A stretch of DNA of 64,000 bases from JAUIET01 sp045106985. Its GTDB lineage: Bacteria > Pseudomonadota > Gammaproteobacteria > Pseudomonadales > JAUIET01. Positions 46,288-54,643 of this stretch are shown one piece after another. A program made the position numbers and the translations under genes. The stretch spans positions 62,001 to 126,000 of the forward strand of contig JBGCFQ010000009.1 of the NCBI GenBank assembly GCA_045106985.1. The letters run 5' to 3'. Position 1 is the stretch's first letter, and the number at the start of each line of letters is the position of its first letter. A model generated the notes under the pieces. It was not told where the DNA came from, did not search any database, and was given only the letters and a program-made list of their open reading frames with translations.

Positions 46288-47412
46288 ATGAAACAACAAC
46301 CCAAAATCAACTCAAGCCTAGAAGGAGTTGTGGTCGGAGAAACGGCTATTTCTAATGTGGATGGCCACGCAGGTAAGCTCAGCTACCGCGGCATAAACAT
46401 CGAAGATTTGGTTAACAGGCCTCAATGGGATATAGCCGCTCGTTTGAGCTGTTCACATGAGCCCAGTCGCGAGGAGCTGCATGAGTTTTCCGATTTCATG
46501 CGCCGTCACTCCTTTCTGGAAGATCATGAATTAGAGCTAGTGCGGGCTCTGGACCCGCGCTTGCATCCCATGTTGATGTTGCAAGCACTTATGCCAGCGC
46601 TACCAATAGCAAAAGACGATTTGATTCCCTTGCCGCTCAATGCCAGCGATATTGGTCATGGCTATGTCCTGGCTGCCAAGATTCCAGCCTTACTGTGCGC
46701 TTGGAGGGAGCGTGAAGTGGGAGGTGAGAACTACCACGAGACCTATGATGTAAATGAATACGATAATCCCTCAGCCTCGTTCCTTGCACGCTTTCCTGGT
46801 GCGACAAACTCTGCGCTGGCAATTGAAATTCTTAACGCTACACAGGTGTTACAAATGGAGCATAGTTTCAATGCCAGTACTTTTGCAGGCCGCGTCTGTG
46901 CCAGCACCAACGCTCCAATTCAATCAGTATTGAGCGTCTCTTTTGGCACCTTATACGGTTCATTGCACGGCGGTGCTGACCAGGCCGCATTAGAAATGGC
47001 TCAGCACATAGGCGGGGCAGAAAACGCTGAAGGCTTTGTGGCCGATGCTTTGGCGCGTAAACAAAAGATAATGGGGATGGGACACCGCGAGTACAAAGTG
47101 GTTGACCCACGTGCTGAACTGCTTAAACCGATGGCCAGGAAATTATGCAATGCCGGGGGGCCACTCGAGCTGTTTGAAACACTTGTTGCGGTTGAGCAAT
47201 CTTGCCAAGGACATTTTGCTAAAAGCGGCAAACAAATTTGGGCAAACGTTGAATATTACAAGGGGGCGGTATTTCATGCCTTGGGCATTCCAAGCCATTA
47301 CTTTACAGCCCTATTTGCAATGGCCCGTGTATTTGGCTATCTAGCGCACTACGAAGAGTTTCAACGTGACGCCAGACTTATCCGGCCTTCAGCAAAATAC
47401 ATTGGCCTATAA
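46288..47412 (+). CDS. Citrate synthase/2-methylcitrate synthase homologue with Asp-to-Glu change
   Basis: From ATG 46288 (AGAGGA seven bp upstream) the protein is 374 residues, the short type like Bacillus CitZ or PrpC. Conserved parts are MEHSFNASTFAGRV, H227 in SLHGGADQ, H266 in GMGHREYK, and RPSAKYIGL at the end. The third catalytic residue, Asp of NVDFYSG in nearly all citrate synthases, is Glu322 here (NVEYYKG). Activity may be changed rather than lost, since the rest of the site is kept. The divergent LysR gene suggests substrate control. Whether it makes citrate or methylcitrate is open. Confidence 0.88.
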   Translation: MKQQPKINSSLEGVVVGETAISNVDGHAGKLSYRGINIEDLVNRPQWDIAARLSCSHEPSREELHEFSDFMRRHSFLEDHELELVRALDPRLHPMLMLQALMPALPIAKDDLIPLPLNASDIGHGYVLAAKIPALLCAWREREVGGENYHETYDVNEYDNPSASFLARFPGATNSALAIEILNATQVLQMEHSFNASTFAGRVCASTNAPIQSVLSVSFGTLYGSLHGGADQAALEMAQHIGGAENAEGFVADALARKQKIMGMGHREYKVVDPRAELLKPMARKLCNAGGPLELFETLVAVEQSCQGHFAKSGKQIWANVEYYKGAVFHALGIPSHYFTALFAMARVFGYLAHYEEFQRDARLIRPSAKYIGL

Positions 47413-47574
47413 AGAAGGAGGCGCAAGCCGCCGCTTGTCTTGTTTTGTGATGAGGTCGCGGTAAGTGTCGGAATAGTGGTCTAGTCTGAAAAGTAAGCAG
47501 TTCATTTATTACACTAATTGTTGTTGTTTTCTTCTTAAACGTGAACTGCATAACAGCAAAGGACCACTGTAGTA

Positions 47575-47829
47575 ATGGCATTTTCAGCGTCAGACCAAGT
47601 TTTTACCGAGCAGCTCAGCCCAAACAAGCAGCCTGTTGTGATCTATAAGCGTTCCAACCGTTTCTTTCGCAAAGACGCCGCTTGGTTTTACCAAACACGG
47701 GAAGGCGTCGACATGGGTCCTTTTGCAGACAAGGCAGAAGCGCAAATGGCTTTAGTGTACTTTATTGAAAGAACAACCTGGCCAGACCCAAAGCAGTTGC
47801 GAAACTACATCAGCGCTCGCTGTGGCTAA
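47575..47829 (+). CDS. DUF6316 family small protein
   Basis: The 84-residue protein has RSNRFFRKDAAWFYQTREG followed by MGPFADKAEAQMALVYFIE. This pattern of an aromatic strand pair then a helix is found in short conserved proteins of the Pseudomonas group. Function unknown. It starts at ATG 47575. A nested inverted repeat lies in its leader. Confidence 0.7.
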   Translation: MAFSASDQVFTEQLSPNKQPVVIYKRSNRFFRKDAAWFYQTREGVDMGPFADKAEAQMALVYFIERTTWPDPKQLRNYISARCG

Positions 47830-47874
47830 ACACCGTTGTAAGCTCAGCCAGCATTAGAAATAGCGCAGGAAACC

Positions 47875-48663
47875 CTATCCAGCGCTTTGTTTACGCGCTT
47901 CGCGCAACATCATGAGCTTTTTCTGATATCGACCTTGCACGATATCGATCAGAATAAGCACGATGATTACAAAGTAGAATGTTGTCTTTGTCATCGGCTC
48001 GATGGGGTTACCAAACAACGTCATGTGAGCAATATGCCCGCCCTCCGACAGCAACATAATTCCAACAACAAACAGAATAAATAAGCCCAGTACTTCGTAC
48101 ATTCGGTTTTTCTCAAGAAACTCCGAGACTGTGTCGGCCAACCAAATCATCAAAATGCCAGTGACGATGATAGCTGTCGCCATGATCCAGAAAGTATCGC
48201 TCAGGGCCATAGCGCTTAGGATAGAATCGAACGAGAACACCAGGTTCATCAAAACAATCCAAGTCACTATTGAGGCAACCGAACGCGGCTTTCGATCTTC
48301 GTTGTGAAGATCGTCCAAGCTCATCATGTGCGAAATTTCTTTTACCGCGGTATAGATAATAAAAACACCGCCAATTAATTCTATAATGGCGTGCAGGTTA
48401 AACGTCCCGTGAATGACACCTTCAATATGAATGGTAAATAAAGGGTCGGTGAAGGTTTCGATAACCTTTAGTACTGTAAACAACAGCACTAGGCGAAGCA
48501 CTATCGCGATACCAATACCCCAGCGCCGCACCATCGCTTGCTTATCAGCGGGTGCACGCTTTGACTCAAGCGATATGTAGAGAAGGTTGTCAAAACCCAA
48601 TACCGCTTGCAGCAAAATAAGCAGGGCAAGAGTGACTAGATTGTCGAGAGTTAGAATATCCAT
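47875..48663 (-). CDS. TerC family integral membrane protein
   Basis: The 262-residue protein has about seven membrane helices and the TerC/YgaP-like motifs: LQAVLGFDNLLYISLE (first acidic helix) and MNLVFSFDSILSAMAL (second). The family is linked to tellurite resistance or metal export, manganese in several studied members. The acidic residues in helices 1 and 5 are the likely metal path. It starts at ATG 48663. Confidence 0.88.
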   Translation of the reverse strand: MDILTLDNLVTLALLILLQAVLGFDNLLYISLESKRAPADKQAMVRRWGIGIAIVLRLVLLFTVLKVIETFTDPLFTIHIEGVIHGTFNLHAIIELIGGVFIIYTAVKEISHMMSLDDLHNEDRKPRSVASIVTWIVLMNLVFSFDSILSAMALSDTFWIMATAIIVTGILMIWLADTVSEFLEKNRMYEVLGLFILFVVGIMLLSEGGHIAHMTLFGNPIEPMTKTTFYFVIIVLILIDIVQGRYQKKLMMLREARKQSAG

Positions 48664-48742
48664 ACTTTTTAGTGCTACTGTAATTATTTGAAAGCCCGCG
48701 TCACATTCTAATGGACTGGACTCTCAGAATGAAGCCAGAAGG

Positions 48743-49618
48743 TTACGTGGTGGTAGCCGCTCGCAAAATAGGTTGCCAATCAAACTCCGAATCGGCCAAT
48801 AAGAAAAAACCGCCATTAAGTGTTGTCGCTCTCCTGTTGTAGAGAAACGGCGTAAAATCCAAACCGGTCATTGAGCCACCGGCGGCTTCTACAATGGCTT
48901 GGCCTGCAGCGGTGTCCCATTCAGAGGTGGGCCCAAAGCAGGGGTAAATATCGGCTTCGCCTTCTGCCACTCGGCAGAACTTCATAGCGCTGCCCTGGGA
49001 CAGGCGCTCAACAGCGCCAAAATGTTGCCTAATACCATCTTCACAGGCGAGCATATCGGGCGTAAAGCGTCGGCTACTTGAAATTAAAATGGGGCTTTGC
49101 TGCATTTCCCGACAGGAGATTGCCGTCCTCTTTGACCCTTCTATGCGCCAGGCGCCCTGCCCAATAATTCCTAGATAAGTCTTCTGCTGTACCGGCGCAT
49201 GAATCATTCCCATGGTGGCACGGCCATCTTCTATTAGAGCTATATTTATGCAAAATTGGTCGTTGGCATCAATAAATTCCCTTGTACCATCTAAGGGGTC
49301 AACCAGCCAGAGGCTAGGCCAGTGTTGGCGCGCACTTAATGGCGGTATTGCTGCTTCCTCAGAAAGAACCGGAATATCAGGCGTGAGTTGGCGAAGCCCT
49401 TCGGCAACTACCTCATGTGACGCTATGTCAGCCGCGGTTAGGGGGGTGTGGTCTGCCTTGGTATGTACTTCTACAGAAGCGACAGAAGCATAGTGATGCA
49501 ATATCGCATCTCCCGCTCGCTGCATAATAGACAACAAGGAGTCGACCAGCGATTCGGCGTCATTACTGGCGGCTCTAGGCACCGTTAGTGGGGTTTTGGG
49601 GATCCATTTATTTAGCAT
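48743..49618 (-). CDS. cysQ: 3'(2'),5'-bisphosphate nucleotidase
   Basis: CysQ removes the 3' phosphate of PAP, formed during sulfate assimilation. The protein has VLSEE, WLVDPLDGTREFI (the metal-binding signature of the inositol-monophosphatase fold), SSLKFC-like GSAMKFCRVAEGEADIYP, and SEWDTAAGQAIVEAAGG. From ATG 49618 it is 291 residues, about 45 more than E. coli, mostly an N-terminal tail. ATG 49645 is also possible. It is divergent from yrfG with about 67 bp between starts. Confidence 0.92.
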   Translation of the reverse strand: MLNKWIPKTPLTVPRAASNDAESLVDSLLSIMQRAGDAILHHYASVASVEVHTKADHTPLTAADIASHEVVAEGLRQLTPDIPVLSEEAAIPPLSARQHWPSLWLVDPLDGTREFIDANDQFCINIALIEDGRATMGMIHAPVQQKTYLGIIGQGAWRIEGSKRTAISCREMQQSPILISSSRRFTPDMLACEDGIRQHFGAVERLSQGSAMKFCRVAEGEADIYPCFGPTSEWDTAAGQAIVEAAGGSMTGLDFTPFLYNRRATTLNGGFFLLADSEFDWQPILRAATTT

Positions 49619-49685
49619 ACCTGTACAATAGTCTCCGTGGCGCATTGCTGCGCGGACTTTTCAACTATTAACATTCTTTATCTCT

Positions 49686-50348
49686 GTGATCTCAGCTCTC
49701 GAATGGAAAAACATCGATACCGTGCTGTTAGACATGGACGGCACCCTGTTGGATCTGCACTTTGACAACCATTTCTGGTTGCAGCACATGCCACAACGCC
49801 TTTCTGAGGCTCGCGGAATCTCTGTTGAGCAAGCCTTACAGTTAGTGAACCCGATTTTCCGCGCCGAGTATGGCAAGTTGCATTGGTACAGTATTGATTT
49901 CTGGGCTGAGCAAACAAAGCTGGATATAGAAAGCCTCAAACGCGAGGTTAAGCATCTAATTCAATACAGACCGAAAGCACAAGCTTTCTTAAAAGCGTTA
50001 CGTCTGCATCGAAAAGAAGTACTGCTGGTCACTAATGCTGACCGACGCAGCGTTGCGATCAAGGTGGCCGAAACCGGGCTGGATGAGTATCTTGACGCTA
50101 TACATTGTTCTCATGACTTCGGTGCCGCTAAAGAAGACCCTAAGTTCTGGCCGCTTTTCGAACAGCACACAGGAATAGATAAAAGCCGATCAGTATTTAT
50201 TGATGATACGACCTCAGTACTCGACGCGGCGCACAATTACGGCATCCAGCATGTGCTAGCGATAGAACAGCCGGACAGCAAGAACAGCCGGGTTTTGGAA
50301 ACGCAACATCGGCGGGTGACAGATTTTGATGAGATCACGCCCCAATGA
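49686..50348 (+). CDS. yrfG: GMP/IMP 5'-nucleotidase YrfG (HAD superfamily)
   Basis: The 220-residue HAD phosphatase has the nucleophile motif LDMDGTLLDL (Asp16/Asp18), the Thr in LLVTNAD, Lys in GAAKEDPKFW, and IDDTTSVLDAA. It aligns closely with E. coli YrfG, which dephosphorylates GMP and IMP. The start is GTG 49686. Its stop overlaps the hslR start (ATGA), as expected for the yrfG-hslR pair. Confidence 0.9.
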   Translation: MISALEWKNIDTVLLDMDGTLLDLHFDNHFWLQHMPQRLSEARGISVEQALQLVNPIFRAEYGKLHWYSIDFWAEQTKLDIESLKREVKHLIQYRPKAQAFLKALRLHRKEVLLVTNADRRSVAIKVAETGLDEYLDAIHCSHDFGAAKEDPKFWPLFEQHTGIDKSRSVFIDDTTSVLDAAHNYGIQHVLAIEQPDSKNSRVLETQHRRVTDFDEITPQ

Positions 50349-50752
50349 GCGACCTTCAGAATAATCAGGCCAAAGTGCGTCTCGACAAATGGCTGTGGGC
50401 AGCGCGATTCTTTAAAACCAGAAGCTTGGCTAAAAAGGCGATAGAGGGCGGTAAAGTTCAAAGCGATGGGCAGCGCCTCAAGGTTAGTAAGGAGCTGACA
50501 GTGGGAGAGGTGTTAAGCATTCGTCAGGGCTGGGACGAAAAAACCGTTACGGTTCTTGGCGTCTCTGACCAGCGTAAGGGCGCGCCAGAAGCTGCTCGCT
50601 TATATGAAGAGCTCGCCGAGAGCCTAGAGAAGCGATTAGTTGCGGCAGAACAACGAAAGTCGCACGGTCGAGGCATTTTGGCGCCAGAAACCCGGCCAAC
50701 AAAGAAACAACGACGCCAATTGACCAGATTCACCCAAAACAACGTCGAGTGA
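50345..50752 (+). CDS. hslR: Hsp15, heat-shock S4-domain protein
   Basis: HslR rescues 50S subunits that carry stuck nascent chains after heat shock. The 135-residue protein has an S4 RNA-binding domain (VRLDKWLWAARFFKTRSLAKKAIEGG) and a basic C terminus (RRQLTRF). It is coupled to yrfG. The usual next gene hslO is missing; pckA follows after about 200 bp. Confidence 0.92.
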   Translation: MSDLQNNQAKVRLDKWLWAARFFKTRSLAKKAIEGGKVQSDGQRLKVSKELTVGEVLSIRQGWDEKTVTVLGVSDQRKGAPEAARLYEELAESLEKRLVAAEQRKSHGRGILAPETRPTKKQRRQLTRFTQNNVE

Positions 50753-50965
50753 TATCGTTCTCATGCGGTCAAAAATACCCCTGAATTCGTGCACTTTGCC
50801 AGGCATCATCCTTTTTCGTAATCAAAATATAGGCGTGTAACGCGCAAAACCGTGTCGTTTTTGCAATAATGCAGCGCCCCGACCAGCGTGCTATCGCGCC
50901 GGCCGGCTTTTTACTACCATTTAGTTATCTACTTACAAGCCCACATTGGCTCCGGAACCTCAAGA

Positions 50966-52531
50966 ATGACCGAAAAACAGACTATTTCTACACCCTCCAC
51001 CTTCATGAATCTGGGTCCCAGTGAACTGATTGAACGCTCTCTGCGAGCTGGTGAAGGCAGTTTAGCCAGTAACGGTTCTTTAGTTGTCACCACTGGCAAG
51101 CGCACAGGCCGCTCACCAGCTGATCGCTATATTGTCCAAGAGCCAAGCACCGCAGACATGATTGACTGGGGTGCGGTGAATCGCCCTTTTGATGGCGACA
51201 AATTTGACGCTTTGTGGGAAAGGGTTGAGACCTTCAATGATGAACAGGATCGATACATAAGCGAAGTTCATGTTGGCGCTGATCCGGAGCATTATATTCC
51301 CTTGCGCGTTACCACAGAAACAGCCTGGCAAAACCTGTTCGGGCGCAACATGTTTGTACGACCTGACAAATACAATGCCAAAGGTAAAGAAGAATGGCGG
51401 GTGCTCAATGTACCAGGCTTTGTTTGTGAACCTGAGCGCGACGGCACCAACAGTGATGGTTGCGTGATCATTAACTTCGCACAACGAAAAGTACTTTTGG
51501 CTGGCATGCGCTATGCGGGTGAAATGAAAAAGGCTATGTTTAGCGTACAAAATTTTCTGCTTCCCGAGAAAGATGTGCTACCTATGCATTGTGCGGCCAA
51601 CGTTGGCCCAGCCGGTGATACCGCTTTGTTCTTCGGATTGTCTGGCACAGGCAAAACAACCTTGTCTGCGGACCCCGAGCGCTTTCTGATCGGTGACGAT
51701 GAGCACGGCTGGGGTAAGGGCGTCGTGTTCAATCTTGAGGGCGGCTGCTACGCGAAGTGTATAAACCTTTCTCGAGAAAACGAACCTGTTATCTGGGATG
51801 CAATTCGCTTCGGTGCCATTGTTGAAAATGTAGTGATTGACTCCAGCAATCGCGATCCCGATTACGACAACACTGAACTTACCGAGAATTCTCGCTGTTG
51901 TTACCCTCTGGAGCACATCGATAAGCGCCAACTCGAAAATCGGGCAGGCGAACCCAAAGCCGTTATTTTTCTAACCTGTGATGTGACCGGCGTCTTGCCA
52001 CCAGTGTCGATACTTTCCGAGGAAGCAGCTGCCTTTCATTTTTTGAGCGGTTATACCGCGCTGGTAGGTTCTACCGAGATGGGCGCAGGCAGTGGCATTA
52101 AGTCGACATTTTCTACCTGCTTCGGCGCACCGTTCTTTCCGCGCAACGCCAGTGTTTATGCTGAGCTATTAATCCGTCGCGTTAAAGAATTTGGTAGCCA
52201 GGTATACTTGGTCAACACTGGGTGGAGTGGTGGTTCGGGTGGTGCAGGTGGCCATGGCAAGCGCTTCTCTATACCAACCACACGCGCCATTATCGCGGCA
52301 GTGCAGAATGGCGATCTCCTTGGCGCAGAAACAGAGCACCTAGACATAATCAATTTGTCGGTCCCTAAAAGTGTGCCCGGCGTGGACTCCAACTTGCTAT
52401 CGCCTAAAAATACTTGGGATAACCCTCAAGAATACGATCAGCAAGCACGCAACCTCGCCAATCAATTTACCGAGAACTTTAAAAAGTTCGACGTTAGTGA
52501 CGCTATTGTTGCAGCCGGCCCCAAAGGCTAG
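50966..52531 (+). CDS. pckA: Phosphoenolpyruvate carboxykinase (ATP)
   Basis: The enzyme turns oxaloacetate and ATP into PEP, the entry to gluconeogenesis. From ATG 50966 the protein is 521 residues. Motifs are TGKRTGRSPADRYIV, NVGPAGDTALFFGLSGTGKTTLSA with the P-loop, the metal site GDDEHGWG, and NTGWSGGSGGAGG. The open frame runs further upstream, but those residues do not belong to the family. A hairpin follows 12 bp after the stop. Confidence 0.96.
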   Translation: MTEKQTISTPSTFMNLGPSELIERSLRAGEGSLASNGSLVVTTGKRTGRSPADRYIVQEPSTADMIDWGAVNRPFDGDKFDALWERVETFNDEQDRYISEVHVGADPEHYIPLRVTTETAWQNLFGRNMFVRPDKYNAKGKEEWRVLNVPGFVCEPERDGTNSDGCVIINFAQRKVLLAGMRYAGEMKKAMFSVQNFLLPEKDVLPMHCAANVGPAGDTALFFGLSGTGKTTLSADPERFLIGDDEHGWGKGVVFNLEGGCYAKCINLSRENEPVIWDAIRFGAIVENVVIDSSNRDPDYDNTELTENSRCCYPLEHIDKRQLENRAGEPKAVIFLTCDVTGVLPPVSILSEEAAAFHFLSGYTALVGSTEMGAGSGIKSTFSTCFGAPFFPRNASVYAELLIRRVKEFGSQVYLVNTGWSGGSGGAGGHGKRFSIPTTRAIIAAVQNGDLLGAETEHLDIINLSVPKSVPGVDSNLLSPKNTWDNPQEYDQQARNLANQFTENFKKFDVSDAIVAAGPKG

Positions 52532-52543
52532 TTTATCCTTTCT

Positions 52544-52570
52544 GGGAACGGGCCTTTCGGTCCCGTTCCC
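52544..52570 (+). terminator. Hairpin after pckA
   Basis: GGGAACGGG (52544-52552) pairs perfectly with CCCGTTCCC (52562-52570) around a 9-base loop, 12 bp after the pckA stop. The stem is strong, but the following bases are A-rich, not T-rich, so this may be a transcript end or a 3' stabiliser. Confidence 0.55.
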
Positions 52571-52677
52571 AAAACTAAGCTCCCCTGCTACACGACACTG
52601 AGAAGTGCAGCGTCGAAAAGTACTGTAGCAAGAGAGCCTGGTGTATCATTTGGCCCGTCAACTGACGGAGTCTAAGC

Positions 52678-53583
52678 ATGAAACTTTCCACGATATTGTC
52701 TGCCGCAAGCTTAATCGGCATTCTGCCATTAAGTGCCAATCTATTCTCGCAAGCACCTGAAAAGCCGCAGATAGTTAACAGTGAGATCCGCGATAACGTT
52801 CATTTGCTGACAGGCGATGGAGGGAATATAGCGGTTCTAAATGGTGAGCGTTCGCTGCTGGTCATCGACAATGGTTATGCAGAGCAGGCAGCTGATCTTT
52901 ACGACAGTATCGTCGCCGTTGGCAACAAACCTATTCGCTTTTTGGTAAACACTCATTGGCACTTCGACCACGCCGGCGGCAACGAGTTTCTTGGCCACCG
53001 AACTAATATTGTTGCGCATGAAAACGTACTTAAGCGTCTTGCTGAAGGGCAGGAGATGAAGGCTTTTAATCGGATCATTAAGCCAGTTGAGTCTCAGGGC
53101 TTGCCAGTGGTGACCTATACCGAAGGGACAACACTGTATGAAGCAGGGCAAATAGTTAAGCTTCAGCATTTTGCTAAAGGCCACACAGACGGCGACAGTA
53201 TTGCTTTTATTCAACCGGCCAAAATTGTTCATATGGGCGATCACTACTTCGCCGGAATGTTTCCCTTCATAGATCTTGGGTCTGGCGGTTCGGTTCAAGG
53301 CGTAGCCCGCAACATTGAACAGGTACTTACCATGATTGATGATGACTGGGTCGTTATTCCGGGTCATGGCCCGCTGTCCACTAAAGCTGACCTGGCCAAG
53401 ACTTTGGCGATGTTACAGCAAAGCATTGCGTGGATCCGCGAGCAGATGGCAGCAGGCCTAAGCGTGGAACAAATAAGCCAGGCCGGTTTACCTGAGAACT
53501 TAAAACCCTGGAATGTGGGTTTTATTAAAGCCCCAAACTGGATTGCAACTGTGCATGCCTCGCTGTCCGCTGAAAGTGAGTAA
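52678..53583 (+). CDS. Secreted MBL-fold metallo-hydrolase
   Basis: The 301-residue protein starts at ATG 52678 with a signal peptide (about 1-25). The metal motif THWHFDHAGG gives H93, H95, D97 and H98. Further ligands are the His of GHTDGDS, the Asp of HMGDHYF and the His of PGHGP. Proteins of this type hydrolyse or oxidise diverse substrates in the periplasm; the specific one is not evident. No adjacent partner gene. Confidence 0.88.
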   Translation: MKLSTILSAASLIGILPLSANLFSQAPEKPQIVNSEIRDNVHLLTGDGGNIAVLNGERSLLVIDNGYAEQAADLYDSIVAVGNKPIRFLVNTHWHFDHAGGNEFLGHRTNIVAHENVLKRLAEGQEMKAFNRIIKPVESQGLPVVTYTEGTTLYEAGQIVKLQHFAKGHTDGDSIAFIQPAKIVHMGDHYFAGMFPFIDLGSGGSVQGVARNIEQVLTMIDDDWVVIPGHGPLSTKADLAKTLAMLQQSIAWIREQMAAGLSVEQISQAGLPENLKPWNVGFIKAPNWIATVHASLSAESE

Positions 53584-53732
53584 ATTCAGCATCCACCAAT
53601 GACCACAAATCAAGAGCGAGCAAATAGTGCAAGCCAGCTTGGCGCTTGGTACCATAGCAACAGGTGCACGGACGGACCTGCATTTAACTCAGTTAAATGA
53701 GAGTTTTTTGAAAATGACACAACGAAAAACGG

Positions 53733-53764
53733 GCCTTTAAATAGGCAGGAGCCTATTTAAAGGC
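53733..53764. promoter_or_regulatory. Perfect 14-bp hairpin upstream of the peroxiredoxin
   Basis: GCCTTTAAATAGGC (53733-53746), loop AGGA, GCCTATTTAAAGGC (53751-53764): 14 bp of perfect pairing and a tetraloop, 51 bp before the peroxiredoxin start. On the minus strand it is followed by a T-rich stretch, on the plus strand by A-rich sequence, so it is not a simple terminator for the upstream gene. It may be a 5'-leader structure or a protein-binding site. Confidence 0.6.
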
Positions 53765-53815
53765 ATAAACCAACTAAAGACAGTTATAAACGCATTTTTT
53801 AATAAGGAGAGTACA

Positions 53816-54295
53816 TTGAGCATTCAGGTAGGCGACAAAATACCTTCAGGAAGTTTTAAGGTGATGGGCAAAGAAGGTCCGGCCGACATAACCACCGATG
53901 AGTTGTTCAGCGGCAAGAAAACAGTATTGTTTGCAGTACCCGGCGCCTTTACACCAACATGCTCAGCGGCACATTTACCTGGCTATGTTGTAAATGCAGA
54001 CACGCTTAAAGAGAAAGGCGTAGACAACATAGTGTGCATGTCGGTAAACGATGTATTTGTAATGGGTGCTTGGGGCGAAGCGCAAAATGCAGAAAATATT
54101 ATTATGGCGGCCGATGGCAATGGCGAGTTCGCTACTGCACTAGGGCTAACCATGGATGGCAGCGGCTTTGGCATGGGCACTCGCTCACAGCGATTCGCAC
54201 TGATTGCTGACGATGGTGTGGTTACTCACTTAGGTCTAGAAGACGGTCCTGGCTTGGAACACAGCGCAGCTGAAGCAATTCTTGCGCAACTCTAA
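53816..54295 (+). CDS. Peroxiredoxin, Prx5 type
   Basis: The 159-residue protein has VPGAFTPTCSAAHLPGY, with peroxidatic Cys49 in the PxxxTxxC motif. VNDVFVMGAWGE and GFGMGTRSQRFALI mark the Prx5 (AhpC-TSA-like, human PRDX5) subfamily. C74 could be resolving, but that is unclear. It reduces peroxides, probably via glutathione/glutaredoxin or thioredoxin. The start is TTG 53816 with a strong AAGGAG seven bp before it. A perfect hairpin lies upstream and a small Arg-rich protein follows. Confidence 0.92.
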   Translation: MSIQVGDKIPSGSFKVMGKEGPADITTDELFSGKKTVLFAVPGAFTPTCSAAHLPGYVVNADTLKEKGVDNIVCMSVNDVFVMGAWGEAQNAENIIMAADGNGEFATALGLTMDGSGFGMGTRSQRFALIADDGVVTHLGLEDGPGLEHSAAEAILAQL

Positions 54296-54354
54296 GTTCG
54301 CCAAACATCAATTGAACACCACAATGGATGTGAATCAAGCGTAAGGACACTTCC

Positions 54355-54531
54355 ATGTTTGAAGCAAAAAGCCCTGGTTATTACGGCCCTGAACGGCGAC
54401 GGCTTGCTCGGCGCGGCGATTCAGATCGTCGCTTGAGTATTCGCTTTGAACCTGGCAATGACGACAGACGACGCTTAAACGGCCGCCGGATCATGGATTC
54501 GGTTGGTCAAGTTTGGCAGCGAGAGCTATAG
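54355..54531 (+). CDS. 58-residue Arg-rich small protein
   Basis: ATG 54355 is preceded by AAGGA. The 58-residue product is strongly basic, rich in Arg (13), with the repeated element DRRxLxxR: GDSDRRLSIRF and NDDRRRLNGRR. It contains no Cys or membrane helix. It lies 60 bp after the peroxiredoxin on the same strand. The real length is below usual gene-finder limits. Nucleic acid or anionic partner binding is a guess. Confidence 0.6.
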   Translation: MFEAKSPGYYGPERRRLARRGDSDRRLSIRFEPGNDDRRRLNGRRIMDSVGQVWQREL

Positions 54532-54643
54532 GTTTAGTCCGTAGTTTTAAGTGTTTTTGACATTCCATCTTAGCGCGGCCTTTGTGTCCTGAGAAACCAC
54601 TGCTTACGATTTCTAAGATTTCAACAGCACCTCTCTGCGTGCA

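Noticed and set aside
51113..51550. Minus-strand frame of 145 codons inside pckA
   Set aside because: It lies wholly within a gene with strong homology and shows no domain of its own.
52837..53367. Minus-strand frame of 176 codons inside the MBL-fold gene
   Set aside because: The forward gene has the full metal motif, and the reverse frame has no recognisable feature.
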